A program made the translations under genes and the position numbers. DNA of 64,000 nt, taken from NCBI GenBank assembly GCA_013003075.1, contig JABDLJ010000033.1, positions 32,925 to 96,924 of the forward strand, given 5' to 3'. The notes beneath the pieces are model-generated. The model had not been told where the DNA came from and searched no databases. It saw nothing but the letters and a program-made list of their open reading frames with translations. Source of the stretch: Paracoccaceae bacterium (GTDB lineage: Bacteria > Pseudomonadota > Alphaproteobacteria > Rhodobacterales > Rhodobacteraceae). Below are positions 40,835 through 49,137 of the stretch, in pieces (positions within the stretch are counted from its first letter, which is position 1; the number at the start of each line of letters is the position of its first letter).

Positions 40835-42625
40835 ATGGCGATGGATGCAGAGGATGGCGCGCATTGGAAGGCCGAGCCGGTCGACGGCCCGATCGACGAT
40901 ACTGTCGGCTGGGGATCGGACGTGCCCGCACGGATGCTGCGACGGCTCGGCATCCCGTTCATCGCCCTGACGCCCGGCGCAAGCTACCGCGGCTTTCACG
41001 ACAGCCTGGTCAATCACCTCGGCAATGAACGGCCCGAGATGCTGCTTTGCCTGCACGAGGAACACGCCGTGGCAATCGCCCACGGCTATGCCAAGGTCAC
41101 CGGACAGGCGATGGCGGTTGCGCTGCACTCGAACGTCGGCTTGCTGCATGGCTCGATGGCAATCTTCAATGCATGGGGCGACCGCGCGCCGATGCTGATC
41201 CTCGGGGCAACCGGACCGGTTGACACCTCTCAGAGACGACCCTGGATCGACTGGTTGCACACCACTCAGGATCAAGGCGCGTTGATCCGCCATTTCACCA
41301 AGTGGGACGACCAGCCCGGCTCGCCGCAAGCCGCGGTCGAGGCGATGGCACGCGGCTGGAAGCTGACCAACAGCGCCCCGGCAGCGCCGGTTTACGTCAA
41401 CCTCGACGCAGGCTGGCAGGAGGCGCCCGTCACCGACCCCATCGCCTGGCCCGACCCCAGGCGGCACACCCCGCCACGGCCCGCGCGCCCCGATCCTCGC
41501 CTCATCGCCGAGGCCGCCGCCGTGCTGCAGGCGGCCGAGGCGCCGGTGATCCTGTTTGGCCGCGGCGCGCGCACCGAAGACGCGATGGCCCGGCGGGTCG
41601 CCCTGGCCGAGCGGATCGGAGCGGCAATGCTGTCCGACCTCAAGGCCGGGACGATGGTGCCGTCCGACCACCCCAACCACGCCGGCCCCCCGATCAACAA
41701 GATCTCGGCGCCGGCCCGAGATGTCCTGAGCCGCGCGGATGTGATCCTGAGCCTTGGCTGGATCGACCTTGGCGGCATCCTCAGGCAGGTCTTCGACGAC
41801 GCCCCCGTGACGGCCAAGGTGATCCACGCAAGCGACGACGCGGCGCTCCACCGTGGATGGGGCCAGGAGCATTTCAGCCTGCCGCCCGTCGATATCGAGT
41901 TGTCCTGCCCGGCCGATCCGGTCACTGAGGCGCTGCTTGCCGCGCTGCCCGGCACAGCAAGGCCCGCGCCGCCTCTGCCCGAGGTTCCGGCGCCTGCCTC
42001 TGCCGCCGGTGACAGCCTGACGATGCGCGATGTCGCGACCGCCCTGAAGGCCGCGGTGGGTGACACGCCCATGTCGTTCCCGGCGCTCTCGCGCAGCTGG
42101 CCCCACGATATCTGGCCCCAGCGTGCGCCCCTCGACTTTCTGGGAAAGGATGGCGGCGGCGGTGTCGGCAGCGGCCCCGGGATCGCCGTCGGGGCGGCCC
42201 TTGCGCTCCGGGGCTCGGGCCGCCTGGTGGTGGCCACGCTTGGCGACGGCGACACGCTGATGGGGATCACGGCACTCTGGACGGCCGCCAAGTACCGGCT
42301 TCCGGTTCTGATCATCGTTGGCAACAACCGATCCTACTTCAATGACGAGCTGCACCAGGAAAGCGTTGCCCGCCGGCGTCGCCGCAATGAAGCCAATGCC
42401 TGGGTGGGCCAGCGGCTTGACGATCCGGCCCCGGACATCGCAGCGCTTGCACGCGCGCAAGGCGTCGGCGCCACGGGCCCGGTTGCCACCACCGAAGACC
42501 TGCAGCTCGCCATCGCCGACGGGGTCGCTGCGCTGCGCGACGGCAAGCCCTATCTGATAGACGTGCTGATCGACCCGCGCCAGGGTCGCGAAACCGCCGT
42601 GCGCCGACCCACCAGGGCCGGCTAG
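40835..42625 (+). CDS. Thiamine-diphosphate-dependent enzyme 2 (acetolactate synthase/decarboxylase family)
   Basis: The 596-residue ThDP enzyme has the catalytic Glu in CLHEEHAVAIAHGYAKVTGQ near residue 72 and the C-terminal GDGDTLMG...VGNNRSYFNDE metal-ThDP signature. It is paralogous to enzyme 1 (12148-13902), but the two differ in the active-site-flanking segments (HSNVGLLHGSMA versus HDLVGLLHGQMA). It probably acts on a related 2-oxo acid. The ATG at 40835 follows GGGAGA. It is a plus-strand single gene divergent from bicupin B. Confidence 0.88.
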   Translation: MAMDAEDGAHWKAEPVDGPIDDTVGWGSDVPARMLRRLGIPFIALTPGASYRGFHDSLVNHLGNERPEMLLCLHEEHAVAIAHGYAKVTGQAMAVALHSNVGLLHGSMAIFNAWGDRAPMLILGATGPVDTSQRRPWIDWLHTTQDQGALIRHFTKWDDQPGSPQAAVEAMARGWKLTNSAPAAPVYVNLDAGWQEAPVTDPIAWPDPRRHTPPRPARPDPRLIAEAAAVLQAAEAPVILFGRGARTEDAMARRVALAERIGAAMLSDLKAGTMVPSDHPNHAGPPINKISAPARDVLSRADVILSLGWIDLGGILRQVFDDAPVTAKVIHASDDAALHRGWGQEHFSLPPVDIELSCPADPVTEALLAALPGTARPAPPLPEVPAPASAAGDSLTMRDVATALKAAVGDTPMSFPALSRSWPHDIWPQRAPLDFLGKDGGGGVGSGPGIAVGAALALRGSGRLVVATLGDGDTLMGITALWTAAKYRLPVLIIVGNNRSYFNDELHQESVARRRRRNEANAWVGQRLDDPAPDIAALARAQGVGATGPVATTEDLQLAIADGVAALRDGKPYLIDVLIDPRQGRETAVRRPTRAG

Positions 42626-42649
42626 GGTCAGGGCGCGAAAGGCCTGCGC

Positions 42650-43189
42650 CTAGAAGTCCCGAAACCCGAGGAAGTATCGAAGGATCAGGCCGCGGTAGAG
42701 CTCGATGTTGAAGATGAACTCGAACACCCCGAAGATGAAGAGCACCGTCAGCCCTGTGGTGATCAGGGACAGTTTCCAACTCTCCCGCGCCACGACCCGC
42801 GTCAGAAAGATGCAGAACAGGAATATGCCGGCAACGTGCCCGAATGCGAGGATCATCAGGACCATCCCGATCATCCAGGCCGAAATCGACAGCACCTTGT
42901 TCATGCCGGGCGTTTGCCCCGCGAAAGCGGCCGAGAACCGCCCGCCCACGTCGAACTGATCGCGCACCCGCCAAAGCCGGCGCGCGTGGATCACGATCAG
43001 CACGATGAGCGGCGCCATGATGACGAAAGGCGTCCGCGAAGAGACAAGCTTGTAGGTCAGCGCCTCGAAGAAGGCGATGACTACGATCAGCCCGACAAAG
43101 GCCAGAAAACAGATCTCGAGCGCGTAGATATTGCCGCGCCGCTTGCCGGCCTCGACATTTGCCTCGGTCTCTGGCGCGCCGTCTGACAT
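42650..43189 (-). CDS. tctB: TTT transporter small membrane subunit (TctB family) 3
   Basis: The 179-residue inner-membrane protein has four helices and ends with NIELYRGLILRYFLGFRDF, a TctB-like terminus. The ATG at 43189 is chosen over one 18 bases further upstream because it falls just after the tctA stop. It is last in the tctC-tctA-tctB operon. Confidence 0.88.
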   Translation of the reverse strand: MSDGAPETEANVEAGKRRGNIYALEICFLAFVGLIVVIAFFEALTYKLVSSRTPFVIMAPLIVLIVIHARRLWRVRDQFDVGGRFSAAFAGQTPGMNKVLSISAWMIGMVLMILAFGHVAGIFLFCIFLTRVVARESWKLSLITTGLTVLFIFGVFEFIFNIELYRGLILRYFLGFRDF

Positions 43190-43190
43190 G

Positions 43191-44711
43191 TCAGGCTTTT
43201 GGCTCAATGGGGATCACCCTCTTTCTGTCGCGGATGATGACCCAGACGTTCCAGACAAGGAACACCACCGTGACCGTGGCCAGACCAAGCGGGATCGGCT
43301 GGAGGACGAAAAGCGGCCCGTCGAGCAAAAGAGCCAGATAGAGGTTCTTCTCAACCGCAAAGCCGAGCACGAAGCCGATCAGCAGTGCGGCCCGCGAATA
43401 ATTGAGGATTTTCATCACGTAGCCGAGGATGCCGAAGGTCACGGCGACACCGATGTCGAAGATCGCCCGCTCGCCCGCGAACGCGCCGGTCGCGATGATC
43501 GCCATAAGAACCGGAACCATGATCGTCGCGCGGATCGATGTTGCGCGCGACAGCGGATTGACCAGGAACATGCCGAAAAGCGTGCCGATGAAATTGCCGA
43601 TGATGATCGTGAAGATCATGATGAAGATGATATCGACGTTCTGGTTCAGCATTTGCGGTCCGGTATCCAGACCGAGGATGAAGAGGCCCGACAGCAGAAT
43701 TGCCATGGACGACGAGCCGGGGATGCCAAAAGCGATGGTCGAGGCAAGCGCGCCGCCCTCGACGGCGTCGTTTGCCGATTCCGGACCGATGACGCCCTTC
43801 ACGTTTCCGGTGCCGAAGGTTTCGCGGTCCGGTGACGATTGCTTGGCGTGCCCATAGGCGACGAAGGATGCCGGTGCAGAGCCCAGGCCCGGTATCAGCC
43901 CCATCGCCGTGCCGATGGCCGAGCAACGCATCACGAGCCACCAGTTCTTGAACGCCAGTCCGATGCCTTGGAAGATCTGGGCCTGTGTCTCCTTGGCCGA
44001 CAGCGCCTTGGGCATGTTGCGCGCCAGGGACCCGCCGCGCACCCACAGGTCGATCATTTCGGCGACCGCGAAAAGACCCAGGATGACCGGCACCAGTTGC
44101 AGGCCATCGGCCAGCCGCTCCGAGCCCATGGTGAAGCGGTGGGTGTTGGTGACATTGTCCACACCGATCATCGCAAGCAGCAAGCCCAGCAGCGCCGCGA
44201 TCAGGCTCCGCGTCATGTCCTCTTTGCCAAGAACAGCCACGAAGGTAAGGGCCAGAAAGGCCAGCACGAACACTTCGGGCGGGCCGAAGAAAAGAACGAC
44301 CTCCCGCAGCACGGGGATCAGCAGACCGAGGACGAGCGCTCCGAAGGTGGCGCCAAGAAAACAGGACGCCATCGCCGCCCCGACGGCGATGCCCGCCTCG
44401 CCCTTGTCCCGCATCTGTGGCCCGTCCAGCAGCGTGGCCGCATTCTGCCCGGTGCCGGGCGTCGAGAACAGGATCGCGGTCAGACCGCCGCCCTGCGCCA
44501 CGGTTGCATGAGCGCCCAGAATGAAGGCGATGCCGGCGGCCGGTTCCATCTGGTAAAGAAATGTGACGGCCATCGCCATCGCGAAGTGACCCGACAGGCC
44601 CGGTATCACTCCGATGATCAGGCCAAAGACCGAGCCGACGAAGAGATAGGGAAACACGGAAAGGCTTATCGACTGCCAAAAGCCGCTGATCATGCCCTCG
44701 AGGATTGTCAT
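43191..44711 (-). CDS. tctA: TTT transporter large permease (TctA family) 3
   Basis: The 506-residue inner-membrane protein has GVIPGLSGHFAMAM near residue 32, GLIPGLGSAPASFVAYGHAKQ mid-protein and the GPESANDAVEGGALAST family element. It is a carboxylate uptake permease. It forms transporter 3 with the flanking tctC and tctB. Confidence 0.93.
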   Translation of the reverse strand: MTILEGMISGFWQSISLSVFPYLFVGSVFGLIIGVIPGLSGHFAMAMAVTFLYQMEPAAGIAFILGAHATVAQGGGLTAILFSTPGTGQNAATLLDGPQMRDKGEAGIAVGAAMASCFLGATFGALVLGLLIPVLREVVLFFGPPEVFVLAFLALTFVAVLGKEDMTRSLIAALLGLLLAMIGVDNVTNTHRFTMGSERLADGLQLVPVILGLFAVAEMIDLWVRGGSLARNMPKALSAKETQAQIFQGIGLAFKNWWLVMRCSAIGTAMGLIPGLGSAPASFVAYGHAKQSSPDRETFGTGNVKGVIGPESANDAVEGGALASTIAFGIPGSSSMAILLSGLFILGLDTGPQMLNQNVDIIFIMIFTIIIGNFIGTLFGMFLVNPLSRATSIRATIMVPVLMAIIATGAFAGERAIFDIGVAVTFGILGYVMKILNYSRAALLIGFVLGFAVEKNLYLALLLDGPLFVLQPIPLGLATVTVVFLVWNVWVIIRDRKRVIPIEPKA

Positions 44712-44738
44712 GCTTTACTGCCCCGCCAGAAGCGCGCA

Positions 44739-44758
44739 CCCGCCAATCATCTGGCGGG
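44739..44758 (-). promoter_or_regulatory. Stem-loop between tctC3 and tctA3
   Basis: A 7-bp perfect inverted repeat (44739-44745 with 44752-44758, loop 6) lies in the intergenic RNA without a following T run. Such hairpins often stabilise the binding-protein part of a transporter message. Confidence 0.55.
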
Positions 44759-44783
44759 GGCGCTTGTTATGTGACGTCACGCG

Positions 44784-45824
44784 TCAGATCTCGCCGCGGA
44801 TCGCCGCGACAAAAAGCTGCTCGACATCCGGCTCCAGCTCGGTTGCAGCCGCTGCGATGGAGCCCATTTCCTCACCGCTGGCGAACAGCAGATCGCGATC
44901 CGCATCGGCCGCAGCCGCCACGAACTCGGGATCGTTCATCGCCGCGCTGAAGGCCTCGCGCAGGAAAGCCAGCCGGTCTTCCGGAACACCCGGAGGGGCG
45001 GCCACCGGGCGACCCACGGCCGAAAGGGCCTCCCAGCTTTCAAGGATGCGCACCTTGCGCTCGGCGTCGTCCTGCGCCCCGGCGACATCGTAGATCGAGG
45101 GGATGCCCTCAAGAACGCCTGTCGGGTTCTTCTCGCCATGCAGGATGACCGTATGATCGCCCGACTTGATACCCTTGAGTGCCGATCCAAGCGACCCCCA
45201 CATGGCATGAACGTCGCCGCGAAGCATCGCTGTCCGGATGTCGCCGGAGCGGTCGAAGCCGTGCACGACCCGCTGTTCGATACCAAGAACATCGCCGGTG
45301 ATCACGGCATCGACATAGGTCGACCCGCCAAGCCCCGTGGCGCCCACGATCTCTGGCTCGCCGTTTTGCATCAAGTCTTCGAAAGTCTCGATGCCCGACA
45401 GTTTGCTGGCAACCAAAACACGCTTGTCGGCCACGATCCGGCCGAGATACTCATACTCGCTTACCCGGTAGTCGGCGCCTTCGATCTGTGCCAGCTGGTT
45501 TGTGACCATCGCGGACCCGTTGATGATCCCGATATAGGTCCCGTCAGCGGGCGAATTGAAGATCTCGACCGCACCCTTCATCCCGCCGGAACCGGGCATG
45601 TTGACGATATCGACCCGCGCGCCGCTGTACTTTTCGAGATACGGAGCGATGATCCGGCTGTACTCGTCGTAGCCCCCACCCGGATCGTAGGGAACGATCC
45701 ACTTGATCACGTTGTCCTTGTAGAATTCGGCCGCATCCTGCGCGATGGCGCTGCTGCCAAATCCGATCGCCGCCACGCCAGTCGTCAGCACGGCCGCTGC
45801 GGTCTTTAAGAATTGTCTTCTCAT
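44784..45824 (-). CDS. tctC: TTT substrate-binding protein (TctC family) 3
   Basis: The 346-residue protein has an N-terminal export signal (MRRQFLKTAAAVL..., cleavage near residue 28, ...SAIAQDA) and TctC landmarks VPYDPGGGYDEYSRI near 46 and NMPGSGGMKGAVEIF near 75. It is periplasmic and binds a carboxylate for transporter 3. It has a GGAGG-type ribosome site. The probable regulated promoter is upstream; operator copy 8 lies at 46057. Confidence 0.92.
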   Translation of the reverse strand: MRRQFLKTAAAVLTTGVAAIGFGSSAIAQDAAEFYKDNVIKWIVPYDPGGGYDEYSRIIAPYLEKYSGARVDIVNMPGSGGMKGAVEIFNSPADGTYIGIINGSAMVTNQLAQIEGADYRVSEYEYLGRIVADKRVLVASKLSGIETFEDLMQNGEPEIVGATGLGGSTYVDAVITGDVLGIEQRVVHGFDRSGDIRTAMLRGDVHAMWGSLGSALKGIKSGDHTVILHGEKNPTGVLEGIPSIYDVAGAQDDAERKVRILESWEALSAVGRPVAAPPGVPEDRLAFLREAFSAAMNDPEFVAAAADADRDLLFASGEEMGSIAAAATELEPDVEQLFVAAIRGEI

Positions 45825-46056
45825 GTTTTCCTCCCGGTTCTCACTTGTCTTTACCCTCTTTGCCTGGCCTTCCCTTCCGGAAAGCGGTTCTTTTGTTGAT
45901 TTCAGACGATATCATGTTGACGGCAAAGACGGCCACATCCGCTTTTCGCGGAACAGATCCGCTCTCCTCCCTTGCAAAGACAGACCTGCTTCAGGACTGT
46001 CGGCGAAGTATATCTTAATTGCTACGGCGACGGCGACCCGCAGTCAATGGGACGGT

Positions 46057-46073
46057 GTTCTGTATGCCGGAAC
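46057..46073. promoter_or_regulatory. Putative IclR-type operator, copy 8
   Basis: GTTCT-GTATGCC-GGAAC lies in the gap between tctC3 (minus, starts 45824) and the end of the EamA gene (46088). It is the only dyad match found in this 263-base gap, which is where the promoter for transporter 3 must lie. Confidence 0.62.
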
Positions 46074-46087
46074 GCCGTCCCTGCCCG

Positions 46088-46993
46088 TCATCCCGCCGCG
46101 ACAAGAAGCACCCCGACGATGGCAAGCCCGGCAGAGATCAAAACCCGCGGGCCAGGCCGCCGTTCGGTCCGGAACACCAGCCAAGACAGGAAGATGGAAA
46201 AAAAGATCTCCAGCGACGAAATCATCACGACCGTCGAGACCGACGCATAGGCCAGCGCCGCAAACATCAGCACCTGCCCGGCCGACACCAGCAACGCGGC
46301 AATGAAGATATGCCTGTCGATGTTTCGAAACACGTCCTGAAACATCGGCCGATACCTGGCCGACACCAGCGCCACCACGGCAAAGAATGCAAAGCCGGCA
46401 AGCGCGCTGACGAAGGTGCCCAGCGCCGGGGCGTTCAGCAATTCGAGCCCCGCTTTTCGGCCGATATAGGCGATTGCGTAGGCCAACGCGGCGGCCGCGC
46501 CGATACCGTAGGCCAGTGGCCCCGCGGTCACGGCGACCCGATTGGCGCGCTGCAAGCTGTCCGAGACAAGCACGGTAAAGGCAAAGGCAATCGCCGCAAG
46601 CCCTGCCATGTCGAAAGCGGTAACAGGCTCTGACAGGATCAGCGCCGCAAGAAGGACCGAGAAGAAGGGATTAAGCCGCTTGACCGCCGAAGCCCGGGTC
46701 GGTCCGAGCCGGCGGATGGACGTGAAGACAAGCGTTCGCCCGAACGCCATCGCCGCGACGCCTGCGAACGCGAAATAGCCCAGGCCCAGCAAGGTCGAGG
46801 TATCGTATGCGAGCGAAATGCGCCCGGCTTCGAACAGCAGGAACAAGGCGAACGAGAACCCGATGGTCACGATCACCGAGAACAGAACGCCCTTGTCCCC
46901 GCGCGATCGCGATGTCGCCGTGACCGTCACGTTGAAAAGCGCAAACGACAGCGCCGACAGGATCGCGAAGATTTCGCCGGCATATGCTGTCAT
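46088..46993 (-). CDS. EamA/DMT-family transporter 2
   Basis: The 301-residue inner-membrane protein has about ten helices and two EamA repeats (GPTRASAVKRLNPFFSVLLA in the first, SVSTVVMISSLEIFFSIFLS in the second). It is coupled to the MFS gene by an ATGA overlap. It is a probable exporter of a small metabolite; the substrate is unknown. Confidence 0.85.
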   Translation of the reverse strand: MTAYAGEIFAILSALSFALFNVTVTATSRSRGDKGVLFSVIVTIGFSFALFLLFEAGRISLAYDTSTLLGLGYFAFAGVAAMAFGRTLVFTSIRRLGPTRASAVKRLNPFFSVLLAALILSEPVTAFDMAGLAAIAFAFTVLVSDSLQRANRVAVTAGPLAYGIGAAAALAYAIAYIGRKAGLELLNAPALGTFVSALAGFAFFAVVALVSARYRPMFQDVFRNIDRHIFIAALLVSAGQVLMFAALAYASVSTVVMISSLEIFFSIFLSWLVFRTERRPGPRVLISAGLAIVGVLLVAAG

Positions 46994-48249
46994 CCGCGCT
47001 TCACACTCCGCCCGGGGGCTGCCGGATCGTCCAGCAGCCGGATCGCCGCCAATTGCGGGAACCACCGCCGCCAAAGCGCCGCCACGGCCAAAGTGCCGGC
47101 ACCGCCGATCACCACCGCGGCGACCGGCCCGAACAGCGCCGCCGAGGCCCCGGCCCGGAACGCGCCCAATTCGTTCGATGCGCCGATGAAGACCTGGTTG
47201 ACCGCATTCACCCGTCCGCGCACGTCGTCGGGCGTCCAAAGCTGGATCAGCGTGCCGCGCACGTACATGCTGATCATGTCGGCCGCCCCCGTCAGCGCAA
47301 GCGCCAGGACCGAAATCCACAACGTCTCTGACAGCGCGAAAACCAGTGTGAAAACGCCAAACGCGGCCACCGCGGCCAGCATGATCCGGCCCGCATGGTC
47401 CTCTAGCGGGCGCCGGATCAGGTAGAACGCCATCAGAAGCGCGCCCACCGCGGGCGCCGCGCGCAGCACGCCCAGCCCCGTCGGCCCGATGTCCAGAACA
47501 TCGCTGGCATAGATCGGCAAAAGCGCGGTCGCGCCGCCCAGAAGCACCGCGAAAAGATCGAGAGAGATCGCCCCCAATACGACCTTTTCGCGCCAGATAT
47601 AGCGAAAACCCGCGCTCAGCGTTTCAAGCGTCGCCCGGCCCTGCGCGATACGCTGCGGCAGCCGAGGAATGGTGGCGACAAGAGCGGCCGAAAGACCGAA
47701 CAGCGCCAGGCTCGCCCCAAACGCGACACCCGGATTGATCACATACAGCAGGCCGCCGGCCACCGGACCGCAAATCGTCGCGACCTGGTTGGCGGTAGAG
47801 TTCACGGCAACGGCGCCAGACAGATGCTCTGGCGGGACAAGATTGGGGACGATCGACTGGCGGGCGGGATTGTAGAAGGCCCTTGCCATCCCGAAAAGCG
47901 CCATCAGCGCGAAGATCAAGCCGACATGCGGTGTCGCATCGCGTGTCAGCAACATCAGGCCAAGTGCCACCACCGCCATCAGGAACAGACAGCCTGCCAT
48001 GATGGCGCGCCGGGGAAACCTGTCGGCCACAGTGCCGGTGACGACAAGCAGCAGCAATGCCGGCAGGAATTGCGATAGCCCCACCAGCCCGAGATCGAGC
48101 GGATCTCGCGTCATCTCATAGACTTGCCAGCCCACGGCGACGGTCTGGATTTGAACGGCAAAGCCGGTGGAAACGAGGGCGCCCCAATAGCTGGCAAATC
48201 CGCGGCTCCGAAAGGCGTCAAACCCGCTGCCGATCCGCTTGTCCGCCAC
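46990..48249 (-). CDS. MFS transporter
   Basis: The 419-residue inner-membrane protein has twelve predicted helices and the MFS loop DRFPRRAIMAG near residue 72. The layout resembles EntS-type exporters. It starts at GTG 48249, 3 bases after the aldolase stop, and overlaps the EamA start. The operon is therefore aldolase-MFS-EamA. Confidence 0.87.
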   Translation of the reverse strand: MADKRIGSGFDAFRSRGFASYWGALVSTGFAVQIQTVAVGWQVYEMTRDPLDLGLVGLSQFLPALLLLVVTGTVADRFPRRAIMAGCLFLMAVVALGLMLLTRDATPHVGLIFALMALFGMARAFYNPARQSIVPNLVPPEHLSGAVAVNSTANQVATICGPVAGGLLYVINPGVAFGASLALFGLSAALVATIPRLPQRIAQGRATLETLSAGFRYIWREKVVLGAISLDLFAVLLGGATALLPIYASDVLDIGPTGLGVLRAAPAVGALLMAFYLIRRPLEDHAGRIMLAAVAAFGVFTLVFALSETLWISVLALALTGAADMISMYVRGTLIQLWTPDDVRGRVNAVNQVFIGASNELGAFRAGASAALFGPVAAVVIGGAGTLAVAALWRRWFPQLAAIRLLDDPAAPGRSVKRG

Positions 48250-48252
48250 CTC

Positions 48253-48975
48253 TCAGGCCCGGGACGCGTCCGCGCGCCGCGCCCAGTATTGCCACGCGCG
48301 GTCGTAGCCCTCATCGGGCTTGGCATCGGCCAGCCGCGACTGGATGAGGGAAATCTCACCATCGGTGAGATACTTGACCGTGCCGATCTGCATCGCTGCG
48401 GCCTGCAACTGTGCGTTCACATCCAGATAGACCGCCGAATAAACAGCCTCTCTGATCGAGCGCCCGACCACGGTGGAGCCATGCCCGCGCATCAGCGCCG
48501 CGCGCGCCCCGCCCAGCGTCCTGGCGAAATCGGCGCCCATCTCATTGCTGGAAATCAGCAGGTTGGTGTCGCCAAAGGCGTCGTTTGCATCCCAAACCGG
48601 AACGTCCGTACCCAGAACACCGCAACTGTGCAAAAGCGGCCGTATCGGCGTGCCCGTCACCCCGAACGGGATCACCCCGCGGGAATGGCTGTGCACCACC
48701 GACTGAATGTCGGGCCGCGCCTGCATCAGGGTGCCATGGATGAACCGCTCCAGGAACGGCTTGCGGTCATCATCGACGGCGGTGCCGTCAAGCTCGAATT
48801 GCAGGATGTCGTCCCGCGTCACCAATTCGGGCGCGATGGCTCGTGCGAGGAAGAACCGGCTGGGGTCATCGGGGTTGCGCACACTGATATGGCCAAAGGC
48901 ATCACAGATCCCTTCATGCGCGAGGATCCGGCTTGCGGTGACAAGGTCCGCCAGAAGCGCATCGATATCTGCCAT
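48253..48975 (-). CDS. Class II aldolase/adducin-family protein 3
   Basis: The 240-residue protein has zinc ligands in HSHSRGVIPF near residue 100 and RGHGSTVVG near 160. It is the closest paralogue of the frameshifted gene at 4461-5200, with a shared FLERFIHG block. It may be a C-C lyase or decarboxylase. It is first in a minus-strand operon, divergent from the FAD monooxygenase, with weak operator copy 9 between them. Confidence 0.87.
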   Translation of the reverse strand: MADIDALLADLVTASRILAHEGICDAFGHISVRNPDDPSRFFLARAIAPELVTRDDILQFELDGTAVDDDRKPFLERFIHGTLMQARPDIQSVVHSHSRGVIPFGVTGTPIRPLLHSCGVLGTDVPVWDANDAFGDTNLLISSNEMGADFARTLGGARAALMRGHGSTVVGRSIREAVYSAVYLDVNAQLQAAAMQIGTVKYLTDGEISLIQSRLADAKPDEGYDRAWQYWARRADASRA

Positions 48976-49031
48976 GAGTGTCTCCTCTGTCAGATCAGGC
49001 TATGGAGCGGCGTGTCGTAGTCAAGCCTTTA

Positions 49032-49056
49032 AGAACGGCGTTCTGCATGAAAGAAT
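49032..49056. promoter_or_regulatory. Weak putative operator, copy 9
   Basis: GTTCT-GCATGAA-AGAAT at 49040-49056 keeps the spacer length and GCAT but has a degenerate right arm. AGAAC lies 3 bases to its left, repeating the tandem half-site spacing seen at iclR. It is in the divergent gap between aldolase 3 and the FAD monooxygenase. Confidence 0.4.
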
Positions 49057-49137
49057 GCTCCCGGCGATCGTTTTGACCGCGACACCGCGGACCCTAAGCT
49101 GGGTGCGGCAACACGGCTGGGGGGGAGCACCTGCAAG

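Noticed and set aside
39434..42460. Minus-strand open frame of about 1000 codons across bicupin B and the ThDP gene
   Set aside because: Only the last 402 codons are bicupin B. The rest is antisense to the ThDP enzyme and has no family features.
43248..43263. GTTCC-N6-GGAAC dyad
   Set aside because: It has a 6-bp rather than 7-bp spacer and lies inside the tctA3 coding sequence, so it is probably chance.
45936..45954. CATCC and GGAAC half-sites upstream of tctC3
   Set aside because: The half-sites are 9 bases apart, not 7, and the arms do not match. The good site in this gap is at 46057.
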